DNA of 64,000 nucleotides from Adiantum capillus-veneris (Eukaryota > Streptophyta > Polypodiopsida > Polypodiales > Pteridaceae). Below are positions 45,079 to 53,535 of the stretch, one piece after another. The stretch covers positions 118,366,043-118,430,042 of the forward strand of contig CM043960.1 of NCBI GenBank assembly GCA_014529385.2. Direction: 5' to 3'. The translations under genes and the position numbers were made by a program. The first letter of the stretch is position 1. Each line of letters begins with the position of its first letter. The notes below the pieces were generated by a model. The model saw only the letters and a list, made by a program, of their open reading frames with translations. It did not search any database and was not told the origin of the DNA.

Positions 45079-45984
45079 GTGGATCTTGTGACGGGTCGAG
45101 CACATCCTCTAGGAAACAGGTTTATAATTGATCATAGATCTGACACCACAATTCACTCGGCCCCATTGCAGTATTGTTACACGTGTAAAGCGGACACTGA
45201 TGTTGGGGAAGATTCTCCTTATATGGATGTACTACCTGGGATGACTGAGTCGAACAATGTGGATTGGGTCCACCTAGCAGCAACCATAGACACTTGGGGA
45301 AATAGGGGGACAACCTGGGTAACACATGAGGGGGATGATATGCATGTACCCTTAAATATTCTACAAGCAATGCATATAGCTTCTGGCAAAACTCTTCCTA
45401 ATATAACGAAGAAAACATACAAGTGGTTCCCTAAAGCTTCTTTAGCGACCATAGCTAGTGCTAAAAAACAGAAGCCTTGTACGAAACGTCCCACTCGCTC
45501 CAAGAAATGTAAAGAAACATTGCGTTGGATTTCTAAACGACTATTGGAAGCCCAAGGCTACTATAAAGGAAATGATCAAATATGGGTGCCAAAACGTAAA
45601 TTGTACTCTTACCTGTCACCTGGCCCATGTGAGCTCAATCCTGTGGCTCCAAAACAAATTAAAGATTGTGGAAAGAGAAAAATTACAGAATGCTACACAC
45701 CCGCTCCAGAGCTAGTTTGGGTACCGAAGAAAGAACGATTTGTTTCACCTAGCTCAGGAAAGGGGGAGTCCCATGAAGCTTCTAGCTCCTCATGTAATGC
45801 ATCCATAGAGGTAAAAACTTCTCCACAACCTCCACCTAAAATACTGGACCTCCATAAAGCTACAAAGGAATCCACACCTTCCAGTGTTCAAGAATCACCC
45901 GATGAACTACTTCAAGTTCGATCCTGGGAGAGTACCTTACCACCCTTGCAACTCGACGAGGCACCTAAGGTAATAGAAAACTAA
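45079..45984 (+). CDS. Unrecognised ORF downstream of the protease
   Basis: 301 codons in the same frame as the protease, separated by a single TGA. It contains a basic K-K-Q-K-P-C-T-K-R stretch and two spaced copies of a W-V-P-K motif (Q-I-W-V-P-K-R-K near residue 176 and L-V-W-V-P-K-K-E near residue 218), then a Ser/Pro-rich tail. I do not recognise a domain, and no RT motif is present. It could be the C-terminal part of the polyprotein or a remnant of the linker before a lost pol. Confidence 0.5.
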   Translation: MDLVTGRAHPLGNRFIIDHRSDTTIHSAPLQYCYTCKADTDVGEDSPYMDVLPGMTESNNVDWVHLAATIDTWGNRGTTWVTHEGDDMHVPLNILQAMHIASGKTLPNITKKTYKWFPKASLATIASAKKQKPCTKRPTRSKKCKETLRWISKRLLEAQGYYKGNDQIWVPKRKLYSYLSPGPCELNPVAPKQIKDCGKRKITECYTPAPELVWVPKKERFVSPSSGKGESHEASSSSCNASIEVKTSPQPPPKILDLHKATKESTPSSVQESPDELLQVRSWESTLPPLQLDEAPKVIEN

Positions 45985-46065
45985 TGGCAAAAATCCCCAC
46001 CTATTACCAACTGGAACAATTGGTTTCAAAGGGTGACGAGCTCATTTCAAACGGTATGATCTACC

Positions 46066-46160
46066 CAAGGAAGGGGGGAGTGTTTACTGATAGTCATCAT
46101 TCACTTGCTTCCCTCTCAACCTTCCTCCCTGACCTCGTATTCTCCCAATCTTAGGGAATG
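46066..46160 (+). promoter_or_regulatory. Second polypurine tract with TATA-like box inside the element
   Basis: AAGGAAGGGGGGAG at 46067-46080 is followed by TGTTTAC, closely resembling the true junction at 48092 (AGGAAGGGGGG, then TGTTAAC). Downstream, TGTATATATAAAGCC lies near 46148. It could be a central polypurine tract or the start of an LTR-like insert. Confidence 0.45.
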
Positions 46161-46436
46161 TATATATAAAGCCTTATACTCACAAAAATAAGATAACAAA
46201 GTAAAAGAGCAAGAGCCATAACACAAAATCATAAAAACACATTATGCACAAGAACACGACCCTTGTAATATTTGCACTCTAACCATCATCTATTTACATA
46301 TACAGATAGCTAGTACGCTAGAGTCATCCACTCCTGCCTTGGGTGAGAGGTACCCTCGTTACTTTTCACAAATGTTTCACATGGTCTTTCCGGTGCTTGG
46401 ATGTGAATGGGATTTGGTAAGTACGCTAGCATGTGA

Positions 46437-46727
46437 GAGGATTTTGAGGAGTTAGAGTGGCTGATACGTCTCTTTACCACGACTGATCCATACTTAGTAG
46501 AGAGCGTTTCTGCCATTGCACAAGCCTATCCTTTTGACCAAGATGACTATAGGCGTCTAGTGACCTTCTTAGTAAACATGGGTACCTATGATGAAGAAGA
46601 AGATTTACATGACTACACGGATGGCACATATGGTCTCATGGATGATGACTTTGTTTATCTCGATGACGAGGATAGGGGTTCAGCCTTAGGGTTTCCCCCC
46701 AATCTCTACAATATCCTATTCCCTTGA
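46437..46727 (+). CDS. Small acidic ORF in the 3' region of the Gag-only element
   Basis: Open for 96 codons from a point just after TGA at 46434 to TGA at 46725, with no ATG near its start; the first Met is about halfway. The product is strongly acidic (Y-D-E-E-E-D-L-H-D-Y, then L-M-D-D-D-F-V-Y-L-D-D-E-D) and ends N-L-Y-N-I-L-F-P. The even codon-like composition and sharp acidic bias suggest a real but incomplete exon. A GGTAAGTA donor-like site lies just upstream at 46415. Family unknown. Confidence 0.4.
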   Translation, partial: EDFEELEWLIRLFTTTDPYLVESVSAIAQAYPFDQDDYRRLVTFLVNMGTYDEEEDLHDYTDGTYGLMDDDFVYLDDEDRGSALGFPPNLYNILFP

Positions 46728-48091
46728 CTCTCTAGGAGGAGTGCAAATAATTAGGTTAGGATTCCTTATGTTCTTTTTGTTGTGTTCAATAAGTGTTGGT
46801 ACCTTTTCCCACTGATGTGTCTCCTAGAGGTATTCTTTGTGTTTTCTAGTGTGTAAAGGAGTGTGTTGTTGTTGTTAGGATTTGGACCTTCATGGAATCT
46901 TTATCTCGACTCACTCTTCAAATCGAGCGCGACCATCAACACAAACAGGTGTTTCTTGTCCATTAGCATTGCCCCTTATCTTTTTTGCATCTATGATTGT
47001 CTGCGTTGATTGTGATTGGTAGCATAATATCCAGCACATTTGCTTAGTATCAAACATTTAATTCAATGTCTTTTTTTGTCATAATCACTTGTTTAGGTTT
47101 AAACATCAAGCAAGTCCGACTAAGCTAGTTTGACCAAGTTAGGTGTTAGAGATCTTCTCTTAATACCACGGGGAATGCCTTCCTAATAATCAATGGTTAC
47201 TTAGGTTCTTAATTTGATTTAGGTAGCATTGTGTGAAATGTACTAGGGCTTTCTAGTGGGCTTGACCCTATTGACCTTTAGCTTAAGTATTATAAAGAGG
47301 GTTTACTAGTGTGATGAGCTTGGGGAGGTGTATCAGTGTTATATGACCCCCCCAAAGTTACAAAATTAAAATGCTGAAAATGAACAAACAAAAAATCAAA
47401 GTGCCACATTGTAAAATCTTAAGCTGGAAGAGAAATCTCAGCTTAATTGGGTACTTCACTCACATGTATCGCCTATGGTACTAGAGCCCTAGAGGTTCCC
47501 AGTGTGGGCGCTTTTTCTTGAAAAGCAAAAAACCCAAGGCATACAAAATAAGCACACACATCAAAATTGAATCACTGTGAAAAGACTTTGGGGGTCAAAG
47601 AAAAGAAAATAAGTCAGGGGATGATTTCATGAGCAATTCCTTTTATTGTAGCTTAACTACAAGGTCTTCTAGGTATAGCCTCTAGTCAGCCCTCGAACAT
47701 GAAATACTTAGCTCTCACGATTAAACAACTTAATTGACTAGAGAAAATTAAGAAGCTTACCCATTGTATTAATAGTCGATCTCTAGTGCCTTTCGACCGT
47801 TAAATTAGCGACCCCATACTTGTTTACTTTTTTACCTTTACATCTGTTTATGCATTTGATTATATTGCAATGTAATGTTTATTGCTGACAAATTGTTTAA
47901 AATTCTGTTACCAATCAATTTGTCTGCCTAAAACTGCATATGCTTTTTAATCGCTTATGAGAATGCAATTACTGTGCCAATGTTGTTTGATTTTGCAGTG
48001 ACTGAAGAAGGCTAAGGACATTCATTTCAAATGCTCTTCCACCTCGACGAACGAGCTTCAACTCAATAGCTTCCAAGGACGGAATCTACAT
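46728..48091 (+). other. 3' non-coding region of the Gag-only element
   Basis: No gene is seen. A short coding-like piece starting ATGGAATC at 46900 ends at AAACAG/GTGTTTC (46951). A TTTTGCAG acceptor-like site at 47999 precedes the last 100 bp before the polypurine tract, so an intron of about 1 kb is possible but unproved. Confidence 0.4.
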
Positions 48092-48105
48092 CAGGAAGGG
48101 GGGCA
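48092..48105 (+). promoter_or_regulatory. Polypurine tract of the Gag-only element
   Basis: CAGGAAGGGGGGCA ends directly at the TG of the 3' LTR. Confidence 0.85.
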
Positions 48106-48691
48106 TGTTAACCCTCACGGCTCACGGACACCCTATCACCTACGACGGACGTTGTAACCTATGGCGGACACTGTATTATTTATTTGGTAGAGTCAGGTAC
48201 CAGGCTTGTCGGTCCAATAGGAAAAGGGTAAGAGTGATCGCCGATGAGAGGTGCACTCTAACTGGAACATTCAAGGGATTAGTTGGCTAAGCATGGGCGC
48301 CCAAGTGTGAATAGAGCGAGCTCATATAAAAGTCAACTAAACCTAAAATTCACTCATTCTGTCATTTGTGCAATAGAAGAGTGCTCTTGCTCCATCTCCA
48401 TCTTCTTCTTCTTTATCTCCTTGTGTGTGTGTGTGTATGCGTGAGAGAGAGAGGAGAGAGAGTGTGCGATCGAGCATTGCGACGACGAAGCGGTTGAGCG
48501 CGGCGAAGCGGCGGCTCCTTCTTCTTCGCGACGAGGAATCCTCCACGAAGCAAGCGTAAAGCGGTGAGTGACACACCATCGCCTTCTTTGAGCTTACTAG
48601 TTTAGGCTTGTTGTGTGCTTGGAGCCATTTGTGGCTCACACACGGTGTATCGACAAGTTCCTTACATTGACACGTGCGACATACACGCACA
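48106..48691 (+). repeat. 3' LTR of the Gag-only element
   Basis: 586 bp, TG...CA, near-identical to 39380-39985 apart from mostly transitional differences and small deletions. ATGAA follows. Confidence 0.95.
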
Positions 48692-48932
48692 ATGAAGTTT
48701 GCTTACCTAATATAATTTGACTAACTCTAACACTCCAACCTGGAATAGCTGTTAAAAGTGACTAGCTCATTCCATTGTGTCACATTAATGATGAAAAATA
48801 GAATTATTCTTAAAAGTAATCCCTCTCCTCTTTTTTAAGGGAGTATGGTATTAAGCTATATATTATGTTATAGGGATAAGGTCTTTATAAAAAATAATTG
48901 AGAACAAGACATATCTTGATTTGCTTCTCAGT

Positions 48933-49187
48933 ACTTGAAGTGTCACAAAGGTAAAAAAACTGTTCAAGAGAGAAAATATTGGTGGTATTTTTCTTCTCTT
49001 TGTTTGGAATACACAAGAGACTTAGCTTATGGTAATAGGTTTACTTAGCCTACAATTAATACTTGAAGTATCACAAAGATGAATTTTGTTCAAGAGAGAA
49101 AATATTGGTGGTATTTCTCTTCTCTTTGTTTGAAAGACACAAGAGGCTCAGATTATGGCAATAAGTTTTCTTAGCCTAAAATTTACA
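48933..49187. repeat. 128-bp tandem duplication
   Basis: GTACTTGAAGTGTCACAAAG at 48933 and ATACTTGAAGTATCACAAAG at 49062 start two units. Both continue GTTCAAGAGAGAAAATATTG and end in TTAGCCTA, with about one difference per ten bases. Confidence 0.9.
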
Positions 49188-49545
49188 TAGAATATTTTGT
49201 TTTATGGTTCATGAAAGAAGTAAGTCTTACGTGTAGACCAAACATAAGACTACTACAAGTTTATGTTCTAACTGCATAATCAATATCAAAGAACCCACCA
49301 ATATGATGAAACATTGCACAAAATTTTTGCAACTAAGTGTGGGTGTGATTTTTTACTTGTTTTATTGAAGACAAAGGACGCCATTTCAAATTGTGTAATG
49401 GAAATGGCCTATAAACTTTGAGAATAGCGGAATGAAGAGAACTAGAGTGAGCATTCTTATGAGACTACTTTGAGAACATAGAGGGTGAACTTATTTAGCG
49501 GTAGCAACATAACCATTGGACTTAATTAACTTGGCGTGAACAATA

Positions 49546-49550
<5 letters not shown>

Positions 49551-49617
<67 letters not shown>
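49551..49617. repeat. Compound (TG)n(AG)n microsatellite
   Basis: About 19 TG units directly followed by about 14 GA units. Confidence 0.95.
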
Positions 49618-49621
<4 letters not shown>

Positions 49622-50399
49622 ACAACAATTGAGGATCGAATTTATGTGGAGTCGGTCCCCCCTCCAATAGGCTTTTGTATTATAGATTCTCCCATAAAGA
49701 GAGACTTAGTACAATACAATCTTTGTGTTCCTTGTTGTGACCTATGTGATGCAATGAAGATGGAAAGCTTCATGCAACATCACGAGCATAATATAAACTT
49801 TGTAAAAGCATTAACCATCCCCAGCCTCAATCCCAAGGCATCAAACACCTTTGAAGGTGAAGAGAGCTAGCAGGGAATGAGGGTAGGGAAGAGGAAGAAG
49901 AATCATTCATAGGAGAAAGAAATAGTTTTTCACTTATCATCACTCTTCTTGCTTAGCATAGCATAACAGCATAGTAATGAAGATGGAGAAGATAGCAAGC
50001 TTAAGCATTTAAGCATGGATCTTGGTTGGATTTGCATTCCATAGCTTAGAGTGTTGGTATAGGCTCTCAACTTCTCAACAAGCTTGGAGAAGGAGATGGA
50101 TGTTACGAAACTGGGCACCCTCTTAAGTTGTAGTGGTTAGCTGCAATTGAGATAGCTGGCGTAATGGTTAATCTTGTGATATTATTTTTCTAATTGAGCT
50201 GATGATGATGGTTTTGTAGAGTGGAATGCGGGGAGTTGATGAAGAGGCGCAGACAATAACTCTCGGCCATTTTATACTCGCACATTATTTTAGATTTTCA
50301 TTTAAATAAGCCACTATGGCTCTATAAATAATTGTAGTGGAAACTCCCCTTATGGGTCATACAAGAACTAATGAGCTTCACTCATTTACAAAATTGAAG

Positions 50400-50631
50400 T
50401 GGTTGTAAAAGAGGGGCCTCAAATTTGGCACCATAAACTCACAAATAATATATTAAATACCAACTCCATAAGAGAGGTGCTGGGGAGTTTGGGGCTAGAT
50501 TTAGGCCTTTCTCTTGCAGATTCTCTTCTCTACTCTCTTATGCTATGCTTAATTTGTTGTGTACTCTCTAATCAAGCCTCTATCCCTTATAATTCTCTTA
50601 CACACTCTTACAATCTTGTCTATGTCAATTC

Positions 50632-50689
<58 letters not shown>

Positions 50690-50812
50690 AGTCTAGGTGT
50701 GTGTGTGTGTGCGTACGCTTGGAAATTGGAAAAAAAGGTGGACAGGTTGATGGTGATGTTTGTGAGCATGTGTTGAATAGTTTTAAGCAACCGGCCTCCC
50801 CCTCTTCTTCCC
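50400..50812 (+). repeat. LTR (left boundary approximate)
   Basis: Non-coding sequence with a (TG)n run at 50635-50689 lies directly upstream of a primer-binding site. The segment from AGTCTAGGTGTG through CTTGGAAATTGG (50691-50732) recurs at 63948-63990, so it is a dispersed terminal sequence. The start is uncertain; the TATA-like CTCTATAAATAATTG at 50310 may mean the LTR begins well before 50400. Confidence 0.5.
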
Positions 50813-50817
50813 AATAG

Positions 50818-50830
50818 TGGTGTCAGAGCT
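50818..50830 (+). promoter_or_regulatory. Primer-binding site
   Basis: TGGTGTCAGAGCT near 50818, one base from TGGTATCAGAGC, at the LTR edge. It sets the plus orientation of this element. Confidence 0.65.
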
Positions 50831-51176
50831 TCAGGTTTGAGAAAATCGGCAACCAAGTCTCAAAACCTAAAGAGGAATTTTCCAGCTAGAAGTATCAAAT
50901 CTGCAAATTGAAGCTAATTAGTGATCCATCGACAAGTCGACAAATTAATTTTCTTAACAACGATCAAGACTCGATATGGCCAGTTAAAATTTCAATTGAC
51001 TATTAACTCCTGTGGATTTGTGAAGACATGCAGGTGAAGAATTGAGAAGAAGGCGATGTTGAAGAGCTTTTGAGGAATTTTATGATCCGAAACCAACATC
51101 GGATTCCAATGAAAATCGTATCGAAGGGATAAATTTGGTGGAGACTCAAAGAAAGGCGGAAGAGGAAGGCGAGATA
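50831..51176 (+). other. Leader of the LTR element, cut by CACTA
   Basis: Purine-rich, non-coding. Continues to GGCGAGATA, where the CACTA element starts. Probable continuation at 59466. Confidence 0.45.
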
Positions 51177-51420
51177 CACTACAAGAGGTTGTGTGCTCTT
51201 ATGACGCTTATAGCGATGGAAATACATTGGGTTTTTAAAACCCCCGGTGTCACTAAAAGCGTCGCTATTAGCGTCGATACGGAAACGTCGCTATAGCAGT
51301 CGCTACCACAGTCTCTATACGCGTCGCTATATAGCGACGCCTATAGCGGCGCTGCAGGGCCATAAATAGCGACGCTGCAGTGCACAATTTACCGACGCCC
51401 ATAGCGATGCCCAAGATTAA
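51177..51420. repeat. CACTA 3' terminal inverted repeat and subterminal array
   Basis: After CACTACAAG, the core AGCGACG or its complement CGTCGCT appears repeatedly, with close variants, between 51197 and 51415 (for example AAGCGTCGCTATTAGCGTCG at 51258 and ATATAGCGACGCCTATAGCG at 51328). Family knowledge: such arrays bind the TNPA-type protein. Confidence 0.9.
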
Positions 51421-51826
51421 AATTTTTTGGGGGCAGGGCATTGAATGCCCTGCCACCCATCAACCATATTGAATGTTTCATTGGTCATTGATACCTTTGA
51501 AAAAAAGTACAAAGGTAAATATAGACCCAAAATAGTCAGCCACAAGACAATATAATCATTAACTCCATCATCCATAGTACGTATTGTTTGCAAAATAAAG
51601 ATACAAAAATGACAAGCGTGAATTGATGGAAGTAAATAAATGACAATTGTACACAGCAACAAAATCACTTGATTGTTAATCATTGCAAATGTAATAGTTA
51701 CAAACCATTGTCATTATTTAAAAAATATACATGATTTTCAAAAATACATAGTTACATGGTCTCATGATACATAAGCTAGGACAAAAAGAAACTAATGCTA
51801 TCTAGCTATGGCTAAACTGACGTCGT
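51421..51826. other. Non-coding stretch between subterminal array and PTTA gene
   Basis: AT-rich, no gene seen. By position it is the 3' untranslated part of the PTTA gene. Confidence 0.5.
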
Positions 51827-53134
51827 CTAATCAGACGTCTCATCGCGTCCAAGCGGCGTATCTGTCGGATTCTGCAAAAAAAAACAATAAGATAGCTTTT
51901 TGTAAGTATAAACATATAGCGAGCGACGTTTATAAAACAATACAATAAATAGAAAAGAATAAACCCTAATACTAACCATGCCGCCGCGAGAAGTCAAGAT
52001 GTCTATAAGGGCGTTTAAGCCCTTCCTACCAGCGTACTCATGCTCGTACGGAGTGGGATCACGTCCTGTAAACGACCACTGTCAAAACATACAAAGAATC
52101 CATTATGTTAGAATTTCAAATCACATAAACCCTAAACTATCGAACATAGATGCGAAAACACTTACAAAATCGGCCTCAAATGATGCCCACCCGCCGCTCC
52201 CCAAGTGGTGCGAGCTCCCTGCCTCTACTCGCGCTCTGGCTGCCTCCTTTTGTTGCTTCCACTTGTCGGAATTCTCGCGCGCTTCTTTCTTCGCATGCTT
52301 CCAATCTTCTTTGGCCAGCCAATCTGGTCTGTTCCATCCATGCTTTATTGCTTTTTGCACTTTGGAACGCTTATGCTTGCAGTATTTGCGCATTCGAACC
52401 TTCATCACATCTTCATTGAAGCGGTCATCCCGTGTTGAAACGGGAAACTCGTCATGAAGCATGCTGATGACTCTGTCTTTTAATTCATTCGGTACTTCAC
52501 TCCAGGTGTTTAGTATGTAGTGTCTAAACACCTGAGAGCAAAGTCCGCGCATGCGCGAAATCACCTTCTTGCCGTCATCATCCAAAATGATGCTGCCGCT
52601 GAAGTCGACGGAGTAAGGCAAGCCCTCTCGCCGCTAACGCGTGAACTTGGGTGTCTCGACAGGGGTCTCTAGCGGCGTGTCAACAGGGGTACGGACGCCA
52701 GGTGTCTCCACTGGAGTCTGAGCCCCGAAGCGAGGAGTGTCTGGAGTGACTCCTGGAGGAGTAGCTAGTGGTGTGTAGCTGTGGGGAACGACACTCAGCC
52801 GCACAAAACCTGGTGTCGATGGCGATGTCGTGGCTGGTGTCGGGACAGGCAAAGAAGGGGAGGGTAAAGAGCCTCGTTGAACACGAGGTGGTGTCGAAGC
52901 ATCGGTGGCGCCACCCCCACAACAATCGCCACCGCCACCACTAGAGCACCGGTGCCTAGACAAGTGTGAAGATCGTCTCGTCGACACCGAAGCTTCGGAG
53001 CGCGCTGAGGACTCCGAAACAAAGGGAGATGCGGATGGAGTAGGAACGTGAAATGGTGTGCCAGAGCGATGAAACTCCACGTACCACTGTCTCTGTTGTG
53101 GTGACAAAGAAGAAAGAAACTCGTCATCATCCAT
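51827..53134 (-). pseudogene. PTTA/Transposase_24 protein of the CACTA element (one premature stop)
   Basis: The model starts at ATG 53134 (M-D-D-D-E-F), right after a TTTAATGCAG acceptor. Exon 53134-52166 (323 codons) has a Ser/Pro/Thr-rich part with repeated T-P-x-(E/D)-T-P, then the conserved H-Y-I-L-N-T-W, K-A-I-K-H-G-W-N-R-P-D-W and L-G-S-G-G-W of Transposase_24 (PF03004). Donor GTAAG at 52165, exon 52078-51977 (34 codons, R-D-P-T-P-Y-E-H-E-Y), donor GTTAG at 51976, last exon 51871-51827 ending TAG. All junctions keep frame. The only lesion is an in-frame TAG at 52634. In this family the protein binds the subterminal motifs and assists transposition. Confidence 0.85.
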
Positions 53135-53200
53135 ACCTGCATTAAACACACGAACATTTAAACTTAATATTGAATGAATGGAGTAGAAAACATGGACAAG

Positions 53201-53205
<5 letters not shown>

Positions 53206-53240
<35 letters not shown>
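53206..53240. repeat. (GA)n microsatellite in a CACTA intron
   Basis: About 17 GA units just upstream of the PTTA exon. Confidence 0.9.
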
Positions 53241-53242
<2 letters not shown>

Positions 53243-53535
53243 GTGCTCGTCGTCTCTGCTAATTAGAACATACCTAGAGCATACGTACCTGGAGTGGACG
53301 CAAAGACCATTAAATACAATGACGCAATGACGCATATAACGCAATGACGCAAATACTTAAAGAAACGGAGAATCGTACAAGAACTTGAATGTGCATGTAG
53401 CTTTGGAATGTTCAAAGGCTAGCAGCAAAACAGAAAGCGTTCTTCTTCTATTCAACTTGAGTGATGAAAGAGGCAAGTGCATAACTCTGAATTTACAAAA
53501 CGGAGCCATTTTGTTCAAATACAATATTTATGGCT

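Larger units (their letters stand above)
39380..48691 (+). mobile_element. Complete LTR element with Gag and protease only, TSD ATGAA
   Basis: LTRs of 606 bp (39380-39985) and 586 bp (48106-48691) start TGTTAACCCTCA and end CGCACA. ATGAA is duplicated at 39375-39379 and 48692-48696. A TTGGCGCC primer-binding site follows the 5' LTR and a purine tract precedes the 3' LTR. The 8.1-kb interior encodes a Gag with several zinc knuckles and a protease-like domain, then about 3 kb with no RT, RNase H or integrase. It is a non-autonomous gypsy-type element, like the Gag-retaining class called TR-GAG in plants. It would need enzymes from a partner. Confidence 0.93.
48697..50399. other. No gene seen; old repeat-derived sequence
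   Basis: AT-rich flank. It contains a 128-bp tandem duplication (listed separately) and a compound TG/AG microsatellite. Open frames at 49553-49870 (plus) and 49930-50118 (minus) have no recognisable domain and are not claimed. Confidence 0.4.

Noticed and set aside
49553-49870. 105-codon frame after the TG/AG microsatellite
   Set aside because: Part is microsatellite. The rest has no domain and no continuation.
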